A DNA stretch of 10,201 nucleotides from Bacillota bacterium (lineage in GTDB: Bacteria; Bacillota; Clostridia; Clostridiales; Clostridiaceae). The translations under genes and the position numbers were made by a program. The stretch lies in the NCBI GenBank assembly GCA_023399035.1, contig JAEWQX010000050.1:1-10201 (forward strand), read 5' to 3'. The notes under the pieces are model-generated. The model worked only from the letters and a program-made list of their open reading frames with translations, did not search any database and was not told the DNA's origin. Below, one piece after another: positions 1-6,817 of the stretch; within the stretch, counting starts at the first letter, position 1; each line of letters starts with the position of its first letter.

Positions 1-53
1 AAATTACATATTTAATGTTGTAAATCTAAATATCAACTAATGGGAGGTAAAAT

Positions 54-3002
54 ATGAAACGTGACTATATTAAGAAACTTATCTGCTGCATGGCGGTAAC
101 AACGTGTATTGCTTCAATACTGCCAACGAATGTCTATGGGGCAACGTGGGCAAATGATAATATGGGAAATTATTATTTCTATGAAGGTAATAGTTATGCA
201 GTTGGATGGAGAAATATTGACGGAGTTGTATATTATTTTGATGCTTCTGGTGTTATGCAGAAGGGTTGGATACAATATGGTAACTCATGGTATTACTTAG
301 ATAATAATGGTGCACTAAAAACTGGATGGATTAATTACAATGGAGAATGGTATTATTCAGATTCAGCAGGAATAATGCAGACAGGTATATTGCAAATTAA
401 TGGACAAACTTATTGCTTTGGAAATAATGGGGTAATGAAGAAAGGCAGCGTTATAATTAATGGCCAGTTCTATACAATTGGTTCTAATGGAGCGATAATT
501 TCTGCTACTGTACCAGTTCCAGATAAAATATTTGATGCTGCAAATAATTGTATACAGCAGATTAATTCAATAGATACATCTACAATAGGGTCTCCAAATA
601 GTTCAAAATATGATAATCCTATTGAAGATCAAAGTGAAATTGGTGATTATGAAGAGCCGGCAAGAAAGTTCACTGTCACATTTAGAGATGAAAATGGAGA
701 GGAACTTAAGAAGAAGACTGTTAAAGATGGCGATACAATCAAAGCATATGAACCAGATGATGAAAGTGAACAGGATAGAGAATTTATTGAATGGAACACT
801 AAGAGAGACGGTTCAGGAAAGAGCTATGAAGATGATGATAAGATTAAAGTTACTAGTGATATAACATTATATGCAGTATGGTCAGAAGTAGAAGAAAAGA
901 CTGAAGTCAGCAGTATTACAATAAGTGGCGAAAGTAAAGTTGAAGCAGGAAAATCAATTCAGTTAACAGCTAATATAAAACCAGAAGATGCAACTAATAC
1001 AAAGGTTAAGTGGAGCATTGTAGCATCATCAGAAGCAAATGCCGGTAAAGCATCAATTGATGAAAATGGTGTATTGACAGCTGATGCTGATGGAATCGGT
1101 AAAGTAACTGTCAAGGCAGAATCACAAGACGGAACTAACATAAGTGCAACAAAAGACATAGAAGTAGTTGAAGTTAAAATATTAACTGAATCAATAACAA
1201 TTTCAGCAGAAGGATATGATAATGCAGATGCTGGAATCGAAGTTTCAGGAGATGATAATGTTCAGTTGATTGCAAATATTCTTCCAGAAACAGCAAGTAA
1301 GCAGGTTAAGTGGAAGATTATTTCAGGAAGTGACATTGCAACAATTGATCAGAATGGTTTAGTTAAGCCAGTGGCTGCTAATGGAACAGTTATAGTAGAA
1401 GCTATTGCAACTGATGGTTCAGGTAAGAGCGGAAAGATTACAATAACAGTTAAGAATCATAGTGTAAAACCTAATTCTATTGTAGTAACTTCAGACGGTA
1501 ATGTTAATGAATTGGCTGTTGGAAAGACATTGCAGATGAGTGCAAAGCTGCATCCAAGTGATGTTACTAATGCAGAGATAGAATGGACAGTTACAAATGT
1601 GGATGGAAGTGAAACTGAAAAAGCGACAATTAATGAGGATGGATTATTGACAGCCAACTCTAGAGGCTCTGTTATAGTAAGAGCAAAAAATGGCGATGTA
1701 GAGGGAACTAAAGAAATAATTCTTAGAAAAGATGCAGAAAATGTAAAAATAGAATCATTTGATTTGAAAGGACAGGAAAAGGATGCTATAGATACTAATG
1801 CTGAAGTATTAAAACTTAAAGCAAGCTTTGTAGATTCAACTGGCAAAGTAGATACTGACGTTGATACTAAGAGTGTGACATGGTCAATTAGAAATGAAGA
1901 TGGCAGCACAAGTGATCTGGCAGCTGATTTCTATTCTACACCATCATCCACTGAAGTGAGAATTCAAGGTAAAAAGAATGGAAAAGTAGTTGTTAAAGCT
2001 GTAGCTAACAATCTATATAAAAATGATGAAGTTTCAGCAGAGATTACAATAGATGTAAATGGTCAGAACATATTAGTCGAAAGTATAGAATTACTTCAAT
2101 ATAGTAATACTACTGGAGCTGCTGTTTCATCAGGTATAATTTCATCAGAAGATGATCTTACATTAAAAGCTATAGTTAATCCAAGTACAGCAACAAATCA
2201 AAAGCTTAAGTGGACAGTTACAACAACAGGTGGAAAGAAAATCGATTATACTAGTAGTTATGACGAGACAACAAAGGAAAATACACTTGTAATAAAACCT
2301 AATAATGAATATGTTGGAAAAGTATTAGTCAGAGCAGCAGCTACAGATGGAAGCAATAAATATGTAGAAAAGACATTTGAATTTGCAAGAAAGGCTAAAA
2401 ATATATCTATTACTGCAAATCCATCAGATATGATAATTTCTTCTGGCCAATCTATTAATATAACAGCAGATGCATATAATGGATTATATGGTCCTATTGA
2501 AGTTAAAAAGTGGGATTGGGAATTAGATATTAATAAGACAACTGCTCAATATAAAGTAGAATCTCAAAATAATAATGTATTAAAGCTTACTGGTACTTAT
2601 GATCCTACAATGCCAGCAGGACTTGATGGTATGCAGAAGATAACTTTAAATGTGACAGTTGAAGACAAGCTTGGAGAGAAAGTAAATAGGGAAATAACTA
2701 TAAGTGTAAGACCATTACCAGAAAGTATTAAGGTAACAAGTGAAAGTGGTAATACTACATTTATTAATGATGGTACAGCTTATCTGCAGATGAAGGCTGA
2801 AATTAAACCAGATAGTGCTGAACAATCAGTAACTTGGAAAGTGTCAGACAATAATATTGCAGTAATTGACACTAATGGAGTATTGAAACCAAAATCAGCA
2901 AGTTCAAAGGGTACTGTAACTGTAACAGCAACTTCAACAAGAAATACTTTGATTTCTGGAACTTGTCAAGTAACAATAGAAGAACTAGAAAAGACTGAAT
3001 AA
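54..3002 (+). CDS. Secreted cell-wall-bound surface protein with N-terminal wall-binding repeats, B-repeat and about seven Big_2 Ig-like domains
   Basis: An exported 982-aa protein with no visible enzyme domain, probably an adhesin or wall scaffold (inference). The start has GGGAGG at 42-47, 6 nt upstream. Residues 1-29 form a signal peptide (KK-containing N-terminus, hydrophobic core, cleavage near VYG|A). Residues 32-150 hold about six 20-residue cell-wall-binding repeats of the choline-binding-like type (GW...WYYLD..G.M.TGW). After a linker (151-203), residues 205-276 form an InlB/Flg_new B-repeat (EFIEWNTK ... DITLYAVW). Seven Ig-like Big_2-type domains follow at roughly 283-372, 373-469, 470-560, 562-670, 671-780, 782-887 and 888-978, recognisable by V.W and ..IDxNGxL...G.V.V.A patterns; domains 4-6 are the most diverged. 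There is no LPXTG motif or C-terminal membrane anchor, so attachment should be non-covalent through the N-terminal repeats. The last two wall repeats lack tryptophan. The next gene is a short paralog, probably co-transcribed. The repeat ligand (choline or another wall polymer) cannot be decided here. Confidence 0.9.
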   Translation: MKRDYIKKLICCMAVTTCIASILPTNVYGATWANDNMGNYYFYEGNSYAVGWRNIDGVVYYFDASGVMQKGWIQYGNSWYYLDNNGALKTGWINYNGEWYYSDSAGIMQTGILQINGQTYCFGNNGVMKKGSVIINGQFYTIGSNGAIISATVPVPDKIFDAANNCIQQINSIDTSTIGSPNSSKYDNPIEDQSEIGDYEEPARKFTVTFRDENGEELKKKTVKDGDTIKAYEPDDESEQDREFIEWNTKRDGSGKSYEDDDKIKVTSDITLYAVWSEVEEKTEVSSITISGESKVEAGKSIQLTANIKPEDATNTKVKWSIVASSEANAGKASIDENGVLTADADGIGKVTVKAESQDGTNISATKDIEVVEVKILTESITISAEGYDNADAGIEVSGDDNVQLIANILPETASKQVKWKIISGSDIATIDQNGLVKPVAANGTVIVEAIATDGSGKSGKITITVKNHSVKPNSIVVTSDGNVNELAVGKTLQMSAKLHPSDVTNAEIEWTVTNVDGSETEKATINEDGLLTANSRGSVIVRAKNGDVEGTKEIILRKDAENVKIESFDLKGQEKDAIDTNAEVLKLKASFVDSTGKVDTDVDTKSVTWSIRNEDGSTSDLAADFYSTPSSTEVRIQGKKNGKVVVKAVANNLYKNDEVSAEITIDVNGQNILVESIELLQYSNTTGAAVSSGIISSEDDLTLKAIVNPSTATNQKLKWTVTTTGGKKIDYTSSYDETTKENTLVIKPNNEYVGKVLVRAAATDGSNKYVEKTFEFARKAKNISITANPSDMIISSGQSINITADAYNGLYGPIEVKKWDWELDINKTTAQYKVESQNNNVLKLTGTYDPTMPAGLDGMQKITLNVTVEDKLGEKVNREITISVRPLPESIKVTSESGNTTFINDGTAYLQMKAEIKPDSAEQSVTWKVSDNNIAVIDTNGVLKPKSASSKGTVTVTATSTRNTLISGTCQVTIEELEKTE

Positions 3003-3059
3003 ACTACAGGGTTAAGAAATCACATAGATTATAAGCTTTTTATATGTAAGGAGGTATGA

Positions 3060-3097
3060 CTACTGGTGTAAAGTAATATAATATTTTACATCAGTAG
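3060..3097 (+). promoter_or_regulatory. 16-bp RNA hairpin between a strong Shine-Dalgarno (3050-3054) and the start codon of the second surface protein
   Basis: The arms CTACTGGTGTAAAGTA (3060-3075) and TATTTTACATCAGTAG (3082-3097) pair over 16 bp with two G-U wobbles (3066/3091 and 3073/3084) and a 6-nt loop. A strong AAGGAGG (3048-3054) lies 5 nt upstream of the stem, and the ATG at 3105 lies 7 nt downstream. With the hairpin folded, GGAGG sits about 12 nt from the ATG; unfolded, it is 50 nt away. The 3' arm also covers the first two bases of the weak proximal site AGGAA (3096-3100). No U-tract follows, so this is not an intrinsic terminator. A role in translation control or RNA processing is inference. 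Confidence 0.6.
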
Positions 3098-3104
3098 GAA
3101 AGCT

Positions 3105-4163
3105 ATGAGAAATAAATTTTTAAAGAAATTAATAGCTGCAACAGTGATTATTTCAACAGCTGCGGTTATTATGCCCCAAAAAGCAGATGCAGCATGGATA
3201 AATAATTATTATGGCGGATGGGCATATAGCAATGGATACTATTTAGTTACTGGCTGGAATAATATAGATGGGACATGGTATTATTTTAATTCTCAGGGAC
3301 TCATGCAGACAGGATGGCTGAATTCAGGGGGATTGTGGTATTATCTAGATAGATCTGGAGCAATGCAGACTGGAGTAATTCAAGTTGAAGGAAAGATATA
3401 TCTTTTAGGTCCTAGTGGAGCAATGCAGACAGGACCAGCAGTTGTAAATGGAAAGATGTATTACTTTGGAGCAGATGGAGTATGTATAGGCAGCGAGGTG
3501 CCAACACCGTTAAAGGGATATGATTATTATGGAAATCCAGTACAGCCGTATGTACCAAGTCAGATAGTGAATACAAATGCAGCAATGGATACTGTTATCC
3601 CTACTGATAATGGTGTAACAATAGATACAGAATATAGAATTCATTACAAAGATGATGATGGAGAAACATTGCTTACAAAGAGAATTGATTCAGATACAAG
3701 AATAACTTTATATGAACCTGAAAAAGCGGGATATGAATTTGTAGAATGGAATACTAAGAAAAATGGAAATGGTACAAGTTATGAAGCAGGTGACAAGCTT
3801 AAATTAACATCAGATATTACATTATATGCTCAATGGGATGAAATTGAGGATAAAGACGATGATGAAGAAAACATAAAGGTTACAAGCATAAAGATATTAA
3901 AAGCTGGTGAAAGTGATGAGAAAACTTTAACTGTTAATACAGGAGATACAATTCAGTTAGTTCGAAGAATATCACCAAGTAATGCAACCAATACAAAAGT
4001 AACATGGAAGGTTACTAACAGAGTAAATAATACTAATGGTGAAGCTACAATAGATTCTAATGGTAAATTAAAAGCAGTAACTCCAGGTACTGTTACTGTA
4101 AGAGCAACTGCAAATGATGGATCTAAAGTATATAAGGAAATAAAGGTAATAATAGAAGATTAG
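3105..4163 (+). CDS. Secreted cell-wall-bound surface protein, short paralog with one B-repeat and one Big_2 domain
   Basis: A 352-aa exported protein with the same architecture as the gene before it, but much shorter. Residues 1-29 are a signal peptide (MRNKFLKKL..., cleavage ADA|A). Residues 31-128 contain about five cell-wall-binding repeats (WYYFNSQGLMQTGW, WYYLDRSGAMQTG and similar). A Pro/Tyr-containing linker covers 129-175, a B-repeat covers 176-244 (EFVEWNTKKNGNG ... DITLYAQW), an acidic stretch follows at 246-256, and a single Big_2 Ig-like domain fills 257-352 (ATIDSNGKL...GTVTVRATANDGS). No catalytic domain or sortase motif is present. It starts 102 nt after the upstream stop with no terminator between, so co-transcription is likely; its own proximal Shine-Dalgarno (AGGAA, 3096-3100) is weak and part of a hairpin. 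The single Ig domain most resembles the first Ig domain of the upstream paralog (shared NTKV.W). Probable role: wall-associated adhesin or spacer; substrate unknown. Confidence 0.88.
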   Translation: MRNKFLKKLIAATVIISTAAVIMPQKADAAWINNYYGGWAYSNGYYLVTGWNNIDGTWYYFNSQGLMQTGWLNSGGLWYYLDRSGAMQTGVIQVEGKIYLLGPSGAMQTGPAVVNGKMYYFGADGVCIGSEVPTPLKGYDYYGNPVQPYVPSQIVNTNAAMDTVIPTDNGVTIDTEYRIHYKDDDGETLLTKRIDSDTRITLYEPEKAGYEFVEWNTKKNGNGTSYEAGDKLKLTSDITLYAQWDEIEDKDDDEENIKVTSIKILKAGESDEKTLTVNTGDTIQLVRRISPSNATNTKVTWKVTNRVNNTNGEATIDSNGKLKAVTPGTVTVRATANDGSKVYKEIKVIIED

Positions 4164-4230
4164 AATATTTTAAGAACCAGATCATATCATATGATAATAC
4201 AAATGAATTAATCTTGTATATGGATATTTT

Positions 4231-4272
4231 AAGAGAACCTGTGTATTAATTTAAGTACATAGGTTCTTTTTT
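4231..4272 (+). terminator. Intrinsic terminator of the surface-protein operon
   Basis: AGAACCTGTGTA (4234-4245) pairs with TACATAGGTTCT (4256-4267) over 12 bp with one G-U pair and a 10-nt loop. The run of T continues to 4272, and A's at 4231-4232 can lengthen the stem into that run. It lies about 70 nt after the stop of the second surface-protein gene. An imperfect copy of the 5' flank (ATATTTTAAGAACC, 4165-4178; ATATTTTAAGAGAACC, 4224-4239) sits just after the stop codon. Confidence 0.85.
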
Positions 4273-4282
4273 AGAATATAAA

Positions 4283-4321
4283 AAGTATGACTAAGAAGTA
4301 TGACTAAGAAGTATGACTAAG
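4283..4321. repeat. Three perfect tandem copies of a 13-nt repeat
   Basis: AAGTATGACTAAG occurs head-to-tail at 4283-4295, 4296-4308 and 4309-4321 without a mismatch. It begins 10 nt after the terminator U-tract. Thirteen is not a multiple of three and no gene covers it. Perfect identity suggests recent slippage, or a repeated binding site; the sequence does not decide which. Confidence 0.9.
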
Positions 4322-4787
4322 AAAATAGGGCGTCTTTGCTGACATAAAGATATGTTCATAGATATATAATAAATATGTTATAAAACTTTTTTTAAGATAA
4401 ATGTTGTTACTTTATATTGAAATAAAAGCATGGAGACGATTTAAGATGTAATTCTAATCATTTAGGATTTATTTATAAAATTAAATTAACATATTATGAG
4501 ATAATAGAACATTTTAGTATTAACAGCTTAGTGCTAGTAATATGTGTTTGTTTCTGAATCTTTCTCTAACAACATTTAATTATAAAAAAGTTTACGCTAT
4601 AAATTAATATAATATATAGGATATAGTATTCAGATTATATGCTGAAAGCAGATTAGATGTATATATTAAATATAGATATATTTTCTTAGATTAGAGATAC
4701 AGGTTAATTTTATAAATTAATTTAAGATTTAATTTATAAATAGCAGGATAATGCTTCAAGTTTATATTATCAATTATGAATTCTCAA
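4322..4787. other. AT-rich intergenic stretch without a recognisable gene
   Basis: No open frame with a credible ribosome binding site and no tRNA- or riboswitch-like consensus was recognised. Two GC-richer islands stand out: CGTCTTTGCT (4331-4340) and AGCATGGAGACG (4427-4438), which can pair as CGTCT/AGACG plus TGCT/AGCA and would close a domain of about 108 nt. A 12-bp A/T-only inverted repeat lies at 4709-4720/4729-4740. The rest looks like unstructured AT-rich spacer. Confidence 0.5.
4709..4740. repeat. 12-bp A/T-only inverted repeat
   Basis: The arms 4709-4720 (TTTATAAATTAA-like) and 4729-4740 are perfectly complementary around an 8-nt loop (TTTAAGAT). There are no G-C pairs in the stem and no U-tract follows, so it is unlikely to terminate transcription. 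It could be a cruciform-prone or protein-binding dyad upstream of the prfC promoter, or chance in very AT-rich DNA. Confidence 0.45.
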
Positions 4788-4816
4788 TGTACATAAAATA
4801 TTGAATGTGTTATAAT
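4788..4816 (+). promoter_or_regulatory. Probable sigma-A extended -10 promoter for prfC
   Basis: A perfect -10 TATAAT at 4811-4816 is preceded by TGT at 4808-4810, an extended -10 motif. A weak -35 match TGTACA (4788-4793) lies 17 nt upstream. Transcription from here would give a leader of about 120 nt before the prfC TTG start. It is the best promoter-like match in the long gap upstream of prfC. Confidence 0.6.
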
Positions 4817-4878
4817 ATTTTAGTTAATGACATAGAAAAATAAATTAATTAATATATAACAAGAGTGACAGCATAATA

Positions 4879-4919
4879 TTACAGCTACCTGTAACATATA
4901 TCAGGCAGCATTGTGGCTG
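4879..4919 (+). other. Potentially structured prfC 5' leader with alternative pairings
   Basis: TTACAG (4879-4884) and CTGTAA (4889-4894) form a perfect 6-bp hairpin with a 4-nt loop. Downstream, CAGC (4906-4909) can pair with GCTG (4916-4919). Alternatively CAGCTAC (4882-4888) can pair with GTGGCTG (4913-4919), one G-U included, which excludes both hairpins. The structures end 9 nt before the prfC Shine-Dalgarno. No known riboswitch consensus was recognised, and function is unproven. Confidence 0.35.
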
Positions 4920-4928
4920 GCACAATAT

Positions 4929-4946
4929 AAGGAGGATAAAGCTTTG
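4929..4946 (+). promoter_or_regulatory. Ribosome binding site that fixes the prfC start at TTG 4944
   Basis: AAGGAGG (4929-4935) lies 8 nt before the TTG at 4944-4946. An in-frame TTG at 4911 would add 11 residues (MWLAQYKEDKA), but it has no Shine-Dalgarno and would place the strong site inside the coding region. Starting at 4944 gives MADYIKEIEKRRTF, matching the usual beginning of RF3 proteins. Confidence 0.9.
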
Positions 4947-6539
4947 GCTGATTACATAAAAGAAATTGAAAAAAGAAGAACCTTTGCGATTATTTCCCAT
5001 CCCGATGCTGGTAAAACAACTTTAACAGAAAAATTCCTATTATATGGAGGAGCAATCAGACTTGCAGGTTCTGTTAAAGCTAGAAAGGCATCTAAGCATG
5101 CTGTTTCTGACTGGATGGAAATTGAAAAGCAGAGAGGTATCTCAGTTACTTCTTCTGTTATGCAGTTTAACTATAATGATCACTGTATTAACATATTAGA
5201 TACTCCTGGGCATCAGGACTTCTCAGAAGATACATATAGAACTCTTATGGCTGCAGACTCTGCTGTTATGGTTGTAGATGCTGCTAAAGGTATAGAGGAT
5301 CAGACAAGAAAGTTATTCCAGGTAGCTTCTTTAAGAGAAATGCCTATTTTCACATTTGTAAACAAGATGGATAGAGAAGCAAGAGATCCATTTGAGTTAC
5401 TAGATGATATTGAAAATGAACTTGGAATAAAGACTTACCCAATGAACTGGCCAATAGGTTCAGGTAAGGATTTTAAAGGTGTTTATGAAAGAGATAATAA
5501 TAGAATCATAGCTTTTAATGGTGGAAATCACGGACAAAATGAAGTTGAAGCTATTGAAGGTACTCCAGATGATCCTAAATTTAGAGAAATATTAGGTGAA
5601 GCTCTTCATGATAAGCTTATGGAAGATATCGAGCTTCTTGATATTGCAGGAGATGAACTTGATTTAGAAGCAGTTAGAAATGGAGAGTTAACACCTGTAT
5701 TCTTTGGATCAGCTTTAACTAACTTTGGTGTTGAGCCATTCCTTGAACATTTCTTAGAAATGACAACAGCTCCGCTTGCTAGACATTCTACTATTGGAGA
5801 TATTGATCCATTTGATGAAAAGTTCTCTGCTTTTGTATTTAAGATTCAGGCTAACATGAACAAGGCACATAGAGATAGAATTGCTTTCATGAGAATATGT
5901 TCAGGTAAGTTCAATAAAGGTGAAGATGTTTATCACATGCAGGGTGGTAAGAAAATTAAGCTTGCACAGCCTCAACAATTTATGGCAGAAAATAGAGAAA
6001 TTGTTGAAGAGGCTTATGCGGGAGATATTATTGGTGTGTTCGATCCAGGTATATTCTCAATTGGGGATACTTTATGTTCACCATCAAAGAAATTTAAGTT
6101 CGAAGGAATTCCAACTTTCGCACCTGAACACTTTGCAAGGGTAAGACCGGTAGATACAATGAAGAGAAAACAATTCGTTAAGGGATGTACTCAAATAGCA
6201 CAGGAAGGTGCAATTCAGGTATTTAAGGAAATCCACATAGGTATGGAAGAAATCATTGTTGGAGTTGTTGGTGTTCTTCAATTTGAAGTATTAGAATACA
6301 GATTAAAGAGCGAATACAATGTTGACATAAAGATGGATAGACTTGACTACAGATATGTAAGATGGATTGAAGATCAAAGCATCGACATGGATTCATTAAA
6401 CTTAACTTCAGATACTAAGAAGGTAAAAGATATGAAAGACAGAAATCTTCTTATATTCCAAAATGACTGGGGTATCAGCTGGGCTTTAGATCATAACAAT
6501 GGTCTTGTATTATCAGCCGTTGGTAAGAATGATGACTAA
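4944..6539 (+). CDS. prfC: Peptide chain release factor 3 (RF3)
   Basis: RF3 is a cytoplasmic translational GTPase that promotes dissociation of RF1/RF2 from the ribosome after peptide release. The protein is 531 aa from the TTG start, close to the roughly 529 aa of E. coli RF3. GTPase motifs are complete: G1 SHPDAGKTT (residues 18-26), switch I/G2 RGISVT (64-69), G3 DTPGH (86-90), G4 NKMD (140-143) and G5 SAL (256-258). The catalytic histidine follows the G3 glycine (H90). An EF-Tu-like beta-barrel domain II spans about 295-390, and the RF3-specific C-terminal domain fills the rest. The long SHPDAGKTT and the DFSEDTYRTL after G3 separate RF3 from EF-G, LepA and tetracycline-resistance proteins. 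It appears monocistronic: an extended -10 promoter lies upstream and a strong terminator about 100 nt downstream. No truncation or missing key residue was seen. Confidence 0.97.
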   Translation: MADYIKEIEKRRTFAIISHPDAGKTTLTEKFLLYGGAIRLAGSVKARKASKHAVSDWMEIEKQRGISVTSSVMQFNYNDHCINILDTPGHQDFSEDTYRTLMAADSAVMVVDAAKGIEDQTRKLFQVASLREMPIFTFVNKMDREARDPFELLDDIENELGIKTYPMNWPIGSGKDFKGVYERDNNRIIAFNGGNHGQNEVEAIEGTPDDPKFREILGEALHDKLMEDIELLDIAGDELDLEAVRNGELTPVFFGSALTNFGVEPFLEHFLEMTTAPLARHSTIGDIDPFDEKFSAFVFKIQANMNKAHRDRIAFMRICSGKFNKGEDVYHMQGGKKIKLAQPQQFMAENREIVEEAYAGDIIGVFDPGIFSIGDTLCSPSKKFKFEGIPTFAPEHFARVRPVDTMKRKQFVKGCTQIAQEGAIQVFKEIHIGMEEIIVGVVGVLQFEVLEYRLKSEYNVDIKMDRLDYRYVRWIEDQSIDMDSLNLTSDTKKVKDMKDRNLLIFQNDWGISWALDHNNGLVLSAVGKNDD

Positions 6540-6637
6540 TGAAATTTCTTTGGTGAAAAGAATGTAAAAAATCAATTGATTGAAGACTATATAAAATGAT
6601 AAAAGAAAATATAAATTAGATAATTAATAAAATAGGG

Positions 6638-6688
6638 AGTATGGCAGTTAAGCTTTTTCTATATAGCTTAACTGCTATGCTTTTTTTT
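6638..6688 (+). terminator. Strong intrinsic terminator downstream of prfC
   Basis: GTATGGCAGTTAAGCT (6639-6654) pairs with AGCTTAACTGCTATGC (6665-6680) over 16 bp, with two wobbles and a 10-nt loop. Eight T's follow at 6681-6688, and A6638-T6681 can extend the stem. It lies about 100 nt after the prfC stop. The stretch 6540-6637 between them holds only AT-rich sequence and a 12-bp palindrome AATCAATTGATT (6570-6581). Confidence 0.93.
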
Positions 6689-6703
6689 GATTGTTTATAA
6701 TAT

Positions 6704-6729
6704 TAAGTAATCTTGATAATATACGATAA
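6704..6729 (+). promoter_or_regulatory. Candidate sigma-D (sigma-28) type promoter for the chemoreceptor gene
   Basis: TAAG (6704-6707), a 14-nt spacer and TACGATAA (6722-6729) resemble the motility sigma consensus TAAA-N15-GCCGATAA, with 6 of 8 matches in the -10 element. It lies between the prfC terminator and the chemoreceptor gene, 86 nt before its start. A sigma-A -35-like TTGATA (6713-6718) overlaps, but without a well-spaced -10. AT-richness makes chance matches easy. Confidence 0.35.
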
Positions 6730-6804
6730 ATATAAAAACATATATATCTTTTTATTGTAAAATAATAGAATATATGGTTATTTTAATTAAGAATAAAATA
6801 TAAT

Positions 6805-6817
6805 GGAGGGCTATATG
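6805..6817 (+). promoter_or_regulatory. Ribosome binding site that sets the chemoreceptor start at ATG 6815
   Basis: GGAGGG (6805-6810) lies 4-5 nt before ATG 6815. An in-frame ATG at 6803 overlaps this Shine-Dalgarno and has none of its own, so the N-terminus is MKKISTKI rather than MEGYMKK. Confidence 0.9.

Noticed and set aside
54..140. Lipoprotein signal in the long surface protein (cysteines at residues 11, 12 and 18)
   Set aside because: The residues before each Cys do not fit a lipobox (VTTC, with no G/A/S at -1 of Cys18); a standard signal peptidase I site follows at VYG|A.
1457..1909. Open antisense frame of about 150 codons inside the long surface protein gene
   Set aside because: No ribosome binding site or recognisable domain. 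The complementary strand of a repetitive Ser/Thr/Val-coding region often stays open; the + strand frame has clear domains.
3056..3076. Six-codon leader peptide MTTGVK after AAGGAGG
   Set aside because: The ATG is only 1 nt from GGAGG, too close for normal initiation, and the frame runs into the hairpin stem.
4165..4272. Antiterminator formed by the duplicated AAGAACC (4172-4178) pairing with GGTTCTT (4262-4268)
   Set aside because: Only 7 bp against the 12-bp terminator stem, and it lies after the last gene of the operon with no downstream gene to control.
4401..4451. Small frame of 16 codons (MLLLYIEIKAWRRFKM)
   Set aside because: No ribosome binding site and no promoter assigned. Another 17-codon frame at 4751 has only a weak AGGA. 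Both are expected by chance at this length.
4911..4943. Upstream in-frame TTG as an alternative prfC start
   Set aside because: No Shine-Dalgarno precedes it, and it would bury AAGGAGG (4929-4935) inside the coding region; the shorter start matches RF3 N-termini.
4164..4943. c-di-GMP riboswitch or T-box in the long gap
   Set aside because: Such elements are common upstream of clostridial surface and motility genes, but I found no conserved core sequence of GEMM or T-box type here.
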